This document shows, in pieces, positions 1 through 8,348 of a stretch of 64,000 bases of DNA. Position 1 is the stretch's first letter, and every line of letters starts with the position of its first letter. This DNA is from Pseudoalteromonas sp. FUC4 (lineage in GTDB: Bacteria; Pseudomonadota; Gammaproteobacteria; Enterobacterales; Alteromonadaceae), in contig NZ_SEUI01000004.1 in NCBI RefSeq assembly GCF_008370255.1, forward strand, positions 316,358-380,357, read 5' to 3'. The translations under genes and the position numbers were made by a program. Below the pieces are notes generated by a model. It made no database searches. It saw only the letters and a program-made list of their open reading frames with translations, and was not told the origin of the DNA.

Positions 1-104
1 ATATTGTGCAGGGTAACTATATCGGCACCAATAATGTCACGAATCTTTTCTGCTGCCATTTCGGTGTAGCACGTAGTAGAACCAAAAAATAAACCAATTT
101 GCAT
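1..104 (-). CDS. fldB: Flavodoxin FldB (N-terminal part, cut by window edge)
   Basis: Only the start codon and the first 34 codons are inside the window. The peptide begins [20 protein letters not shown], which is the FMN phosphate-binding loop and first helix of long-chain flavodoxins of the FldB type. Flavodoxins are small cytoplasmic FMN proteins that carry electrons to reductive enzymes. It is divergent from xerD. In Escherichia coli fldB also sits next to xerD-dsbC-recJ-prfB-lysS, so both the sequence and the neighbourhood support FldB over FldA. Confidence 0.85.
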   Translation of the reverse strand, partial: MQIGLFFGSTTCYTEMAAEKIRDIIGADIVTLHN

Positions 105-198
105 CGTATTTATCACTGTGTAATTGCCTGATATGATAGGCTCAAGTTTACCGTAAGGTATTTTTAATTGATACCTTAGCAAAGCATGAGAGCATAAT

Positions 199-1125
199 GT
201 GACAACGCTATCTGACGATTCTTTTGAAAATAACAGCAGTATGAGCAGTAATAGCGACTACCTAGAAACCTTTTTAGATAGCCTGTACTTAGAACAAGGC
301 GTAAGCGAAAATACATTAAGCGCTTATCGCAGTGATTTAGATAAGTTTTGCCTATTTTTAAAGGGCGAAAATTTAATGACGGTAACGGGGCTAGACATAG
401 AAAGCTACTTAGCCCATCGAGTTGATTTAGGTCTAAAACCACGCAGTACAGCACGTAGCATTAGTGCGCTAAAGCGTTTTTATCAGTACTTTGTGCGCGA
501 AAAAATAATTAGTGATTCGCCTATGCTAAACATAGCTCAACCAAAAGCAGGGCAGTCGTTACCTAAAACACTCTCAGAAGCTGAGGTTGAGGCATTATTA
601 AATGCGCCCAACACAGAAGAAGCGATGGGACTGCGCGACAAAGCCATGCTAGAGCTACTTTATGCAACGGGTTTGCGTGTAAGCGAGCTTGTTGGGCTGC
701 GTATGGAGCAAATTAATTTGCGCCAAGCGGTGGTGTTTGTAAAAGGTAAAGGTAATAAAGAGCGCTTAGTGCCACTGGGTGAAGAGGCCATGTATTGGCT
801 GGAGCAATTTTTAAAGGGTGGGCGTGCACAAATGATAAAACACGCCACCGATTTTGTGTTCCCCTCTAAACGCGGAGTCGGCATGACGCGACAAACCTTT
901 TGGCATAGAATTAAACACTATGCTATTTTGGCATCAGTTGAGTCTCCATTATCGCCCCATACCATGCGCCATGCTTTTGCTACGCACTTATTAAATCATG
1001 GGGCAGATTTACGTGTGGTACAAATGATGTTGGGCCATAGCGATTTATCAACGACGCAAATTTATACCCATGTTGCCAATGAACGGTTAAAGTCGGTACA
1101 CGCAGAGCATCATCCGCGCGCGTAA
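199..1125 (+). CDS. xerD: Tyrosine recombinase XerD
   Basis: Site-specific recombinase that, with XerC, resolves chromosome dimers at dif during division. An N-terminal SAM-like DNA-binding domain (about residues 20-105) is followed by the catalytic domain with the tyrosine-recombinase residues: R160 (in ATGLRVSEL), K184 (in KGKGNKER), H254 and R257 (in [10 protein letters not shown]), H280 (in LGHSD) and nucleophile Y289 (in QIYTHV). The frame opens with GTG at 199, preceded by a weak GAGAG. An ATG at 241 would give 294 residues and a start closer to the 298-residue E. coli protein, so the true start is unsettled. It is first in the run to lysS; dsbC starts 63 bp downstream. Confidence 0.95.
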   Translation: MTTLSDDSFENNSSMSSNSDYLETFLDSLYLEQGVSENTLSAYRSDLDKFCLFLKGENLMTVTGLDIESYLAHRVDLGLKPRSTARSISALKRFYQYFVREKIISDSPMLNIAQPKAGQSLPKTLSEAEVEALLNAPNTEEAMGLRDKAMLELLYATGLRVSELVGLRMEQINLRQAVVFVKGKGNKERLVPLGEEAMYWLEQFLKGGRAQMIKHATDFVFPSKRGVGMTRQTFWHRIKHYAILASVESPLSPHTMRHAFATHLLNHGADLRVVQMMLGHSDLSTTQIYTHVANERLKSVHAEHHPRA

Positions 1126-1188
1126 ATTTGAAAGTAAATGTTATTAAGCCGGTCAATATATTAAGTATTTTTAGGATAGAGAGAAGTT

Positions 1189-1917
1189 ATGAAAAAATTA
1201 ATGTTAGCAGGTGCCATGTTGTGCACAAGTATTAGTGCATTTGCAAATGGCGTTGCTGTAACACCAGATGCTAATGATCCTATTATTACTAAATTTGCCG
1301 AGCTTGGTGTAACTGTAAAGCAAATTAACCCAAGCCCAGTAGCGGGTTTAAAAGAGTTGATCACTAATAAAGGCGTACTTTACGCAAGTCCAGATGGTCA
1401 ATTTTTAATGCAAGGTACGTTAATTGATTTAAATAATCGTAACAACTTAACAGAGCAAGCATTAAACGGCGTGCGTGTTGAGGGCATTAAAGAATACGAA
1501 GATTCGATGATTGTGTACAAAGCACCAAACGAAAAACACAGTATTACCGTATTTACCGACATTAGTTGTGGTTACTGTCGTAAATTACATCGCGAGTTAG
1601 ACGATTTACTTGATGCGGGTATTACCGTTAAGTACCTTGCGTTTCCACGTGGAGGCTTACAAGGTTCAGGTTACGCCGATTTAATGAACGTATGGTGTGC
1701 ACGCGATCAGCAAGAAGCACTAACAGAAGCTAAGTCGGGCACAAGCACTAAAGTAGTTGCAGGTTGTAGCGCACCGGTTGCAGAGCATTACCAGCTTGGT
1801 CAAAGCTTTGGTATTAGCGGTACACCTGCCATTATTTTAGAAGATGGTACTATGATTCCAGGTTACCAGCCAGCAGCAGCACTAAAAGCAGCATTAGATG
1901 CTAACAAAGCGTCGTAA
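1189..1917 (+). CDS. dsbC: Thiol:disulfide isomerase DsbC
   Basis: Periplasmic homodimeric disulfide-bond isomerase kept reduced by DsbD. A cleavable signal peptide (about residues 1-19, ending AFA) precedes the N-terminal dimerisation domain and then the thioredoxin fold with active site C127-G-Y-C130 and the cis-proline loop at P213 (SGTPAI). A second pair, C170 and C193, matches the structural disulfide of the family. The length (242 residues) is typical. A GAGAGAAG ribosome binding site lies just before the ATG. The order xerD-dsbC-recJ is conserved in gammaproteobacteria, and a strong terminator follows the gene. Confidence 0.95.
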   Translation: MKKLMLAGAMLCTSISAFANGVAVTPDANDPIITKFAELGVTVKQINPSPVAGLKELITNKGVLYASPDGQFLMQGTLIDLNNRNNLTEQALNGVRVEGIKEYEDSMIVYKAPNEKHSITVFTDISCGYCRKLHRELDDLLDAGITVKYLAFPRGGLQGSGYADLMNVWCARDQQEALTEAKSGTSTKVVAGCSAPVAEHYQLGQSFGISGTPAIILEDGTMIPGYQPAAALKAALDANKAS

Positions 1918-1934
1918 TACGTTTTATAGCTAAT

Positions 1935-1959
1935 AAAAAGGCCTTAATGGCCTTTTTTT
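1935..1959 (+). terminator. Rho-independent terminator after dsbC
   Basis: A 9-bp perfect stem (AAAAAGGCC / GGCCTTTTT) with loop TTAAT continues into a T run. It probably separates xerD-dsbC from recJ, although recJ starts only 37 bp further on. Confidence 0.85.
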
Positions 1960-1995
1960 GTCTTTTTAATACGACCCAATAAGTTAAAACTCTGC

Positions 1996-3717
1996 ATGAA
2001 AAAACTAATCATTGCGCGTGAAAACGTTGACGACTCGCATCTACCGAGTAATTTACACCCTGTAATTAAACAAATTTATGCTAACCGCAATGTATTTAAT
2101 GCCGACGAGCTAAATAACAGCGTAGCTACGCTTCACGACTTTAAATTGTTTAAAGATATCGACAAAGCCAGCGATTTACTAATTGAGGCATTAAGGGCGC
2201 AAAGCCAAATATTAATAGTCGGTGATTTTGATGCTGATGGCGCAACAAGCACTGCAACATTAATGCAGGGCCTCGAGATGTTTGGCTTTAAGCATTTAGA
2301 TTATTTAATACCTGACCGGTTTAGTTTAGGTTATGGCTTAAGCCCCGCGCTTGCAGAGCAAATAGTACAAATAAAGCCTGATTTAGTGATCACCGTAGAT
2401 AATGGCATATCGTGTATTGCTGGTATTGATATTTTAAAAGCGGTTGGTATTAAAGTGCTGGTAACAGATCATCACTTACAAGGTGAGCAGCTGCCAAATG
2501 CCGATGCAATAGTAAATCCAAATAGACATGAATGTGATTTTCCGTCTAAATCTATAGCAGGCGTTGGCGTTGCTTTTTACTTATTAATAGCGCTGAGAAG
2601 CGTAATGCGAGACCTTGGTTATTTTGAGCAGCAACCGCCGCCTAATTTAGCTAACTTGCTCGACATTGTAGCGCTTGGTACGGTTGCTGACGTGGTCGCA
2701 CTTGATGCAAATAATCGCACCTTAGTACATCAAGGTTTAGCACGTATTCGCAGTGGTAAAACACGCCCAGGCATTACCGCGCTTATTGAAGTGGCTAACC
2801 GCAATGCTGCGCGCTTAAGCGCAAGCGACTTTGGCTTTTCACTTGCGCCGCGTTTAAATGCTGCAGGGCGATTAGACGACATGAGTTTGGGTATAGCATG
2901 CTTACTTAGCACCGATATAAACCAAGCACGTAGTATAGCGGGCGAGCTCGATAGCTTAAACTTTGCAAGGCGCGAAATAGAACAAGGCATGCAAGCAGAG
3001 GCGCAAGCCGTGCTTGATAGACTCGCATTTAGCGACGATAACGTCCCTGATGCAATCTGCTTGTTTCAAGATGATTGGCACCAAGGCGTTATTGGTATTT
3101 TGGCTGGTCGCTTAAAAGAAAAATACCACCGCCCAACCGTTATATTTGCTGGTGGCGAAAACGGGGAAATAAAAGGTTCGTGCCGCTCTATAGAAGGGTT
3201 GCACATGCGCGACTTACTCGAAGGGCTTAATACCGCAGACCCTCACTTAATTAATAAATTTGGTGGTCACGCAATGGCCGCTGGTCTAAGTATTAATGAG
3301 CAACACTTTAACGACTTTAAAAAGGCATTTGATGCCGCCGTTAGCGCGCAACTGAGTGAAGAGAGTAAACGCTGCATTGTATTTACCGACGGTGAGTTGC
3401 CAAATGACTGCTTTACTATGGAGTTTGCTCAGCTATTAAAGCAATCGGGCCCGTGGGGGCAGCAATTTCCTGAGCCGGTGTTTGAGCACACCTTTGAGGT
3501 AATACAGCAGCGCATAGTCGGCGAAAAGCACTTAAAGCTTGTGTTAAAGCATAAATCGGGGCGATTAGTTGACGCCATTGCCTTTGGTATTGATGTAAAA
3601 GAATGGCCCGACACAGAAGCGAAGTTTGTAAAAGTAGCGTACCAGCTCGATATAAATGAGTTTAGAGGTAAATTTACACTGCAATTAATAGTTAGAGAGC
3701 TTGAAAAAGTGCACTAA
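1996..3717 (+). CDS. recJ: Single-stranded-DNA exonuclease RecJ
   Basis: 5'-to-3' exonuclease specific for single-stranded DNA, used in RecF recombination, mismatch repair and base-excision repair. It belongs to the DHH phosphoesterase family. Visible motifs are GDFDADG (76-82), the VDNG motif near 134, TDHH (157-160), GTVADVV and LAPRLNAAGR, followed by the DHHA1 domain with GGHAMAAG and a C-terminal OB-fold. The 573-residue length matches E. coli RecJ. The ATG at 1996 lacks a clear Shine-Dalgarno sequence. prfB follows after 144 bp, as in E. coli. Confidence 0.95.
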   Translation: MKKLIIARENVDDSHLPSNLHPVIKQIYANRNVFNADELNNSVATLHDFKLFKDIDKASDLLIEALRAQSQILIVGDFDADGATSTATLMQGLEMFGFKHLDYLIPDRFSLGYGLSPALAEQIVQIKPDLVITVDNGISCIAGIDILKAVGIKVLVTDHHLQGEQLPNADAIVNPNRHECDFPSKSIAGVGVAFYLLIALRSVMRDLGYFEQQPPPNLANLLDIVALGTVADVVALDANNRTLVHQGLARIRSGKTRPGITALIEVANRNAARLSASDFGFSLAPRLNAAGRLDDMSLGIACLLSTDINQARSIAGELDSLNFARREIEQGMQAEAQAVLDRLAFSDDNVPDAICLFQDDWHQGVIGILAGRLKEKYHRPTVIFAGGENGEIKGSCRSIEGLHMRDLLEGLNTADPHLINKFGGHAMAAGLSINEQHFNDFKKAFDAAVSAQLSEESKRCIVFTDGELPNDCFTMEFAQLLKQSGPWGQQFPEPVFEHTFEVIQQRIVGEKHLKLVLKHKSGRLVDAIAFGIDVKEWPDTEAKFVKVAYQLDINEFRGKFTLQLIVRELEKVH

Positions 3718-3861
3718 AAAATATGCACAAATCATGCATAAAAGGCTAATAAAGCGCGCGGTTTTTTGTTAAAATCGGGCGTTTTTATCATTTGACGATA
3801 ATTTGTTGCGAAAATCCCATGTAAAGGGGCGCAATTACCTAGCCATTTTGGAGTGATGTAC

Positions 3862-4960
3862 ATGTTTGAAGTGAATCCTGTGATTAATCAAATCAAGGAA
3901 ATTCGCGAACGTACTGAATTGCTTCGGGGGTACCTTTGACTACGCTCTTAAACAAGAACGCCTAGAAGAAGTTAACGCCGAACTTGAAGATTCAGCCGTA
4001 TGGAATGAGCCTGAACGCGCACAAGCGCTTGGCCGTGAAAAGTCAGCATTAGAGGCTGTTGTTGAAACAATCGACAACCTTGTAGCCGGTACTGACGACG
4101 TTGAAGGTTTACTTGAACTTGCTGTAGAAGCCGAAGATCAAGATACCTTTGATGAAGCACAAAGCGAGCTTGCTGATCTAAACGAGCAGTTAGAAGGTTT
4201 AGAGTTTCGTCGTATGTTTTCAGGTCCTCATGACTCAAACGATGCGTATCTTGATTTACAATCGGGTTCTGGCGGCACTGAAGCACAAGACTGGTGTAAC
4301 ATTCTACTTCGTATGTATTTACGTTGGGGCGAGGCTAAAGGCTTTAAAGTTGAGCTAGTTGAAGCAACCGACGGTGATGTTGCCGGTATTAAAGGTGCAA
4401 CAGTTCGCTTTGTTGGCGAATATGCTTACGGTTGGTTACGTACAGAAACAGGCGTTCACCGTTTAGTGCGTAAAAGCCCGTTTGACTCTAGTGGTCGTCG
4501 TCATACTTCGTTTGCTTCTGCGTTTGTATACCCAGAGATTGACGATAACATTGAAATTGATATTAATCCGTCAGATCTACGTATAGACGTTTACCGTGCA
4601 TCAGGCGCGGGTGGTCAGCACGTAAACACCACCGAATCGGCGGTTCGTATTACTCACGTACCAACAAATACCGTAGTGCAGTGTCAAAACGAACGTTCAC
4701 AGCATAAAAATAAAGCCCAAGCGATGAAGCAATTAAAAGCTAAATTATTTGAGCTTGAGCTACAGCAGCAAAATGCTGAAAAGCAAACGCAAGAAGACGC
4801 TAAATCTGATATAGGTTGGGGTAGCCAAATACGTTCATACGTACTTGATGACGCACGTATTAAAGATTTACGCACAGGCGTTGAAAACCGCAATACCCAA
4901 TCGGTACTTGACGGTAACTTAGATAAATTTATTGAAGCCAGCCTTAAATCTGGCCTATAA
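3862..4960 (+). CDS. prfB: Peptide chain release factor RF2, expressed by programmed +1 frameshift
   Basis: RF2 terminates translation at UGA and UAA. The gene lies in two frames. ATG at 3862 opens a 25-codon leader ([20 protein letters not shown]...) ending in CTT followed by in-frame TGA at 3937-3939. A +1 slip reads GAC (3938-3940) and continues [11 protein letters not shown] to the stop at 4960, giving 365 residues, the E. coli length. The internal Shine-Dalgarno-like CGGGGG lies just before the CTT TGAC slip site, as in the classical autoregulatory device. Later motifs are the SPF recognition tripeptide (in [10 protein letters not shown]) and the catalytic GGQ (in GAGGQHVN). It is probably cotranscribed with lysS, 26 bp away. 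Confidence 0.97.
3925..3940 (+). promoter_or_regulatory. RF2 programmed +1 frameshift signal
   Basis: The sequence CGGGGGTACCTTTGAC contains an internal Shine-Dalgarno-like G run, the slippery CTT codon, the in-frame UGA and a following C that weakens termination. In the known mechanism, low RF2 lets the ribosome pause at UGA and shift +1. The downstream frame encodes the remaining 340 residues of RF2, which confirms that the shift is needed. Confidence 0.95.
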
Positions 4961-4986
4961 CCACCAAGCTAATAAAGAGCTAAAAA

Positions 4987-6522
4987 ATGACTGATAAAAT
5001 CCAAGACGAAAACAAGTTAATCGCTGAGCGTCGCGGCAAGTTAGACGCGATACGCGAAAATTGCCCAGCCAACGGTCATCCAAACCAATTCCGTCGTGAG
5101 CATTACACGGCTGATTTGCAAGCCCAGTTTGGTGATAAGAGCAAAGAAGAATTAGTTGAACTACAAGAAGTTGTGTCTATTGCTGGACGTATTTTAGCAA
5201 AGCGTGGACCGTTTTTTGTTATTCAAGACATGAAAGGTCGCGTACAAGCGTATGCATCTAAAGATGTTCAAAAAGACCTGAAAGAAAAATATGGTCAGCT
5301 AGACACTGGCGATATTATAGGTGTTAAAGGCGCGTTAAATAAATCGGGTAAAGGCGATTTATACGTAGAAATGACTGAGTATCAATTACTAACTAAGTCA
5401 CTTCGCCCGTTACCTGAAAAATTCCATGGCTTATCAGATCAAGAAACAAAGTACCGCCAACGTTATGTTGATTTAATTACTAACGAAGCAACGCGCGAAA
5501 CATTCCGTATTCGCTCGCAAGTGGTTGAAGGCATTCGTCGCTTTTTAGCAGACCGTGACTTTATGGAAGTAGAAACACCCATGCTACAGGTTATACCTGG
5601 TGGTGCATCTGCGCGTCCGTTTGTGACTCACCATAACGCGCTTGATATCGACATGTATCTACGTATAGCGCCAGAGCTTTACTTAAAGCGCTTAGTGGTA
5701 GGTGGTTTTGACCGTGTATTTGAAATTAACCGTAACTTCCGTAACGAAGGGTTATCTACACGTCACAACCCAGAATTTACAATGATTGAATTTTACCAAG
5801 CATACGCTGATTACATCGACCTGATGAACATCACCGAAGATATGCTACGTACTGTTGCAGAAAACGTACTAGGTAGTGCAATTGTAGTTAATACAACTAA
5901 GGACGAAAACGGCGAAGTTATCGATTCAGTTGAATACGACTTTGGCCAACCGTTTACACGTTTAAGCATGGCAGACGCTATCTTAAAATATAACCCTGAG
6001 TTTGATGCTGCGGTATTTAACGACCCAGAAAACCACTTTGACGAATTAAAAGCGTACGCTAAACAAGTGCACGTTAAAATTCCTGAAAACTGCGTTTGGG
6101 GCCCAGGTAAGTTTCTTTGTGAAATATTTGAAGAAACAGCAGAGCACATGCTCATTCAACCTACGTTTATTACTGGTTACCCATGGGAAGTATCACCACT
6201 TGCACGCCGTAACGACGAAAACCCATTTGTTACCGACCGTTTTGAGTTTTTTGTTGGCGGCCGTGAACTTGCAAATGGTTTCTCTGAGCTTAACGATGCA
6301 CAGGACCAAGCTGAGCGCTTTACTCGTCAAGTTGAAGAGAAAGACGCAGGCGATGATGAAGCAATGCATTACGATGAAGACTACATACGCGCACTAGAGT
6401 ACGGCTTACCGCCAACGGCTGGTGAAGGTATTGGTATTGACCGTTTAGTAATGTTGTTTACTGACTCATCTACAATTAAAGACGTTATTTTGTTCCCGCA
6501 TATGCGTCCACAAGCTGACTAA
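4987..6522 (+). CDS. lysS: Lysyl-tRNA synthetase, class II
   Basis: Charges tRNA-Lys with lysine in the cytoplasm. The N-terminal OB-fold anticodon-binding domain (about residues 55-150) includes [14 protein letters not shown]. The class II catalytic domain follows, with motif 1 around [16 protein letters not shown], motif 2 around [20 protein letters not shown] and motif 3 [13 protein letters not shown] near the C-terminus. At 511 residues it is close to E. coli LysS (505). It lies 26 bp after prfB, and an intrinsic terminator follows, so it ends the recJ/prfB/lysS block. Confidence 0.97.
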   Translation: MTDKIQDENKLIAERRGKLDAIRENCPANGHPNQFRREHYTADLQAQFGDKSKEELVELQEVVSIAGRILAKRGPFFVIQDMKGRVQAYASKDVQKDLKEKYGQLDTGDIIGVKGALNKSGKGDLYVEMTEYQLLTKSLRPLPEKFHGLSDQETKYRQRYVDLITNEATRETFRIRSQVVEGIRRFLADRDFMEVETPMLQVIPGGASARPFVTHHNALDIDMYLRIAPELYLKRLVVGGFDRVFEINRNFRNEGLSTRHNPEFTMIEFYQAYADYIDLMNITEDMLRTVAENVLGSAIVVNTTKDENGEVIDSVEYDFGQPFTRLSMADAILKYNPEFDAAVFNDPENHFDELKAYAKQVHVKIPENCVWGPGKFLCEIFEETAEHMLIQPTFITGYPWEVSPLARRNDENPFVTDRFEFFVGGRELANGFSELNDAQDQAERFTRQVEEKDAGDDEAMHYDEDYIRALEYGLPPTAGEGIGIDRLVMLFTDSSTIKDVILFPHMRPQAD

Positions 6523-6550
6523 GCTTTGGGTAAAACAAAGTAAGTTAATA

Positions 6551-6577
6551 AACGCCGCCTAATAGCGGCGTTTTTTT
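6551..6577 (+). terminator. Rho-independent terminator after lysS
   Basis: Stem AACGCCGC / GCGGCGTT with loop CTAATA and a seven-T tail, 29 bp after the lysS stop. Confidence 0.9.
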
Positions 6578-6844
6578 ACTTTATATTAGTATTTTAATTA
6601 ATAAGTACTACACTAAAAATTAAATGTAGTTATTAGTGCTGGTTAATGTGCAATTCAGCTTCGCTAATTTATTGTTATTGGAAGTTTTTAATATTAAAAC
6701 TAACAGTGCTATAACTTTTTATTATGTTTGTTTTTTAAACATATGTTGTGTTTGTACAAAGGTTTTAGCTAGAATACGCACGAAAATTACACTGCAGGTA
6801 TTTAGCAGTTAAATATAGATTCTTAAAGGACTTAGAATAATAGT

Positions 6845-7027
6845 ATGAAAGATAAACGAGTAGATGATTTATTAGAAGAATGCACATCAGAGCAAGAACG
6901 AAACGCTTATTACCGTGCTTGTATCGCTGAATTTCAACAATTAGGTTACCAAGAACAGTATTTGGCTCAGTTAACTGATGACTTAGTTCCTGTGCTAGGT
7001 GTTAATCCTTCAAATAAAAATACGTAA
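6845..7027 (+). CDS. Small acidic protein of unknown function
   Basis: A 60-residue frame starting MKDKRVDDLLEECTSEQERN. It is rich in Glu, Gln and Asp, has no signal peptide or membrane segment, and resembles no family I can name. An AAAGGA sequence lies about 14 bases before the ATG, further than ideal. A plausible promoter (TTGTGT, 18-base spacer, TAGAAT at 6770-6775) lies upstream. It stands alone between the lysS terminator and the tRNA-Ser/Arg promoter. Length and codon use look like a real small gene, but a chance frame is possible. Confidence 0.45.
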   Translation: MKDKRVDDLLEECTSEQERNAYYRACIAEFQQLGYQEQYLAQLTDDLVPVLGVNPSNKNT

Positions 7028-7113
7028 CCCGCTTAAATTTCAAACTAATTACACTTTTAAACCAAGCATATGTGCAATCTATAACCATATAGTCGTTTTT
7101 GGTAGAAAAGTGT

Positions 7114-7141
7114 TTGACATATTTTCTGAAATCTTTATTAT
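7114..7141 (+). promoter_or_regulatory. Promoter of the tRNA-Ser/tRNA-Arg array
   Basis: Perfect -35 TTGACA (7114-7119), 16-base spacer, -10 TATTAT (7136-7141), then a GC-rich discriminator ACGCCCC. That combination is typical of stringently controlled stable-RNA promoters. The first mature tRNA base is at 7156. Confidence 0.75.
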
Positions 7142-7155
7142 ACGCCCCACAAGAC

Positions 7156-7248
7156 GGAGAGGTGTCCGAGTGGCCGAAGGAGCTCCCCTGCTAAGGGAGT
7201 ATAGAGTTTGTAGCTCTATCGAGGGTTCGAATCCCTCCCTCTCCACCA
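7156..7248 (+). tRNA. tRNA-Ser(GCU)
   Basis: A 93-nt class II tRNA. Acceptor GGAGAGG pairs with CCTCTCC and CCA is encoded. The anticodon loop CTGCTAA gives GCU, and there is a long variable arm (TATAGAGTTTGTAGCTCTAT region) and TTCGAAT in the T loop. The discriminator base is A, whereas E. coli tRNA-Ser has G. It heads the array with four tRNA-Arg(ACG) genes. Confidence 0.97.
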
Positions 7249-7286
7249 TTTCTTTTAATGGCGTGTTTTGTGAAATTTTAAAGTAT

Positions 7287-7363
7287 GGGTGCATAGCTCA
7301 GCTGGATAGAGTACTCGGCTACGAACCGAGCGGTCGGAGGTTCGAATCCTCCTGCGCCCACCA
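7287..7363 (+). tRNA. tRNA-Arg(ACG), copy 1
   Basis: A 77-nt tRNA with acceptor GGGTGCA / TGCGCCC (one G-T pair), D loop AGCTCAGCTGGATAGAG, anticodon ACG (wobble A, a substrate for TadA to give inosine) and encoded CCA. The sequence is identical in all four intact copies. Confidence 0.97.
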
Positions 7364-7436
7364 TACTTTAATAACTCGCTTAGAGTCTAAATAAGCAAAA
7401 GCTCTACTTAGAGTTTAAATAAGTAAACCATAAAGT

Positions 7437-7513
7437 GGGTGCATAGCTCAGCTGGATAGAGTACTCGGCTACGAACCGAGCGGTCGGAGGTTCGAATCCT
7501 CCTGCGCCCACCA
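7437..7513 (+). tRNA. tRNA-Arg(ACG), copy 2
   Basis: Identical to copy 1 over 77 nt including CCA. The flanking spacers share short repeats of the form CTTAGAGT(T/A)TAAATAAG, pointing to unequal recombination between tandem copies. Confidence 0.97.
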
Positions 7514-7550
7514 CTTTATAGACTCTCACTTAGAGTATAAAAAAGTAAAG

Positions 7551-7610
7551 TGTTGGCTAAAGCCAAACAGTCGGAGGTTCATTCTTACAAGATACGTCCT
7601 GCGTCCACCA
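7551..7610 (+). pseudogene. Decayed tRNA-Arg copy (3' half remnant A)
   Basis: It matches the intact tRNA-Arg only over AGTCGGAGGTTC and the terminal TCCTGCGtCCACCA. The D arm and anticodon arm are gone, replaced by TGTTGGCTAAAGCCAAAC. In the T loop, GAA is replaced by ATTCTTACAAGATACG. The same altered core recurs at 8028-8070. It occupies a copy position within the array spacing, so it is probably a degenerate array member that is not a functional tRNA. Confidence 0.75.
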
Positions 7611-7661
7611 CTTTATAGACTCTCACTTAGAGTAAAAACAAGTAATAGTAAAAATGAAAGT

Positions 7662-7738
7662 GGGTGCATAGCTCAGCTGGATAGAGTACTCGGCTACGAA
7701 CCGAGCGGTCGGAGGTTCGAATCCTCCTGCGCCCACCA
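7662..7738 (+). tRNA. tRNA-Arg(ACG), copy 3
   Basis: Identical to copy 1 over 77 nt, with anticodon ACG and encoded CCA. It follows remnant A and precedes a hairpin at 7777. Confidence 0.97.
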
Positions 7739-7776
7739 CTTTCATATTTTCATACACGTTTAAGTGTAAGAAAAAT

Positions 7777-7800
7777 AAACCGATGGAAATCGGTTTTTTT
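7777..7800 (+). terminator. Terminator-like hairpin between Arg copies 3 and 4
   Basis: Stem AAACCGAT / ATCGGTTT with loop GGAA and a T tail. It sits inside the array, so it may end some transcripts early or act as a relic of an earlier array end. Confidence 0.65.
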
Positions 7801-7853
7801 ATGCCTGAATTAATACGCTCTGCTTAGAGTATAAATAAGCAATCTATGAAAGT

Positions 7854-7930
7854 GGGTGCATAGCTCAGCTGGATAGAGTACTCGGCTACGAACCGAGCGG
7901 TCGGAGGTTCGAATCCTCCTGCGCCCACCA
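7854..7930 (+). tRNA. tRNA-Arg(ACG), copy 4
   Basis: Identical to copy 1 over 77 nt, with anticodon ACG and encoded CCA. It is the last intact tRNA of the array and is followed by a terminator hairpin. Confidence 0.97.
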
Positions 7931-7985
7931 CTTTCATAACAAGCCGACATTAAGTCGGTTTTTTTGTGCCTAAAATAAAGTGAAA
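7917..7985 (+). repeat. 69-bp direct repeat, copy 1 (tRNA 3' end plus terminator)
   Basis: The block runs from TCCTGCGCCCACCA through CTTTCATAACAAGCCGAC, the terminator hairpin and GTGCCTAAAATAAAGTGAAA. It recurs without obvious change at 8057-8125, 140 bp downstream. Copy 1 belongs to an intact tRNA-Arg, copy 2 to a decayed one. Confidence 0.9.
7941..7966 (+). terminator. Terminator of the tRNA-Ser/Arg array
   Basis: Stem GCCGAC / GTCGGT with loop ATTAA and a seven-T tail directly after Arg copy 4. The same hairpin is duplicated at 8081. Confidence 0.8.
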
Positions 7986-8005
7986 TAAAATAAAATAAAG
8001 TGAAG

Positions 8006-8070
8006 TGTAGGTGAATTGAGAACCAAGCAGTCGGAGGTTCATTCTTACAAGATACGTCCTGCGCCCACCA
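8006..8070 (+). pseudogene. Decayed tRNA-Arg copy (3' half remnant B)
   Basis: It retains AGTCGGAGGTTC and TCCTGCGCCCACCA around the same foreign core, ATTCTTACAAGATACG, as remnant A at 7551-7610. The 5' part is reduced to a vague GTGTAGGTGAATTGAGAACC. It cannot form a D or anticodon arm. Sharing one altered core with remnant A means one remnant was copied from the other, or both were converted by recombination. Confidence 0.75.
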
Positions 8071-8125
8071 CTTTCATAACAAGCCGACATTAAGTCGGTT
8101 TTTTTGTGCCTAAAATAAAGTGAAA
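8057..8125 (+). repeat. 69-bp direct repeat, copy 2 (with second terminator)
   Basis: Second copy of the block at 7917-7985. It includes the tRNA 3' end CCACCA and the terminator hairpin at 8081-8106. Confidence 0.9.
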
Positions 8126-8141
8126 CGTAGATTGATAACCT

Positions 8142-8182
8142 GTAGACGCTGAGCTTGCTCGCGTGAGAAGCGCCAGCTTCTA
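8142..8182 (+). repeat. REP-like element 1 (GTAG head, two hairpins)
   Basis: GTAG is followed by hairpin 1, ACGC-t-GAGC-TT-GCTC-GCGT, and hairpin 2, GAAGC-GCCA-GCTTC. The loop of hairpin 2 has one base more than elements 3 and 4. Confidence 0.8.
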
Positions 8183-8216
8183 ATTACTTACCATCGATAT
8201 AACTCAGACTTTATTT

Positions 8217-8255
8217 ACGAGCTAAGCTCATCGCGTCAGCAAGCTGCACGCCTAC
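8217..8255 (-). repeat. REP-like element 2, inverted
   Basis: Read on the minus strand: GTAG, hairpin 1 GCGT-g-CAGC-TT-GCTG-ACGC, then hairpin 2 GAGC-TTA-GCTC. The paired bases differ from element 1 but the pairing is kept. It faces element 1, giving a BIME-like inverted pair. Confidence 0.75.
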
Positions 8256-8348
8256 AAGTAAAACTAGCCCTAATCTTTAAATCTAAACTCCGAGCTTATT
8301 CACCTGTTGTAGACGCTGAGCTTGCTCGCGTGAGAAGCGCAGCTTCTA
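8255..8348 (+). repeat. 94-bp direct repeat, copy 1
   Basis: It starts CAAGTAAAACTAGCCCTAAT and ends with REP-like element 3. It matches 8622-8715 with roughly eight substitutions and no length change. The duplication therefore carried a REP-like element together with unique flanking DNA. Confidence 0.85.
8309..8348 (+). repeat. REP-like element 3
   Basis: GTAG, hairpin ACGC-t-GAGC-TT-GCTC-GCGT, hairpin GAAGC-GCA-GCTTC, then TA. Its sequence is identical to element 4. Confidence 0.8.

Noticed and set aside
199..1125. XerD-like recombinase as a phage integrase
   Set aside because: Gene order and residues match chromosomal XerD in the dsbC-recJ block.
4214..4960. RF2 as a shorter protein starting at ATG 4214
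   Set aside because: The upstream sequence encodes the RF2 N-terminus in the same frame from 3938, and the leader plus slip signal from 3862 gives exactly 365 residues.
7156..8125. tRNA array as an integration site of a genomic island
   Set aside because: No integrase, no phage gene and no distant att-like copy. The repeats are explained by tRNA copy duplication.
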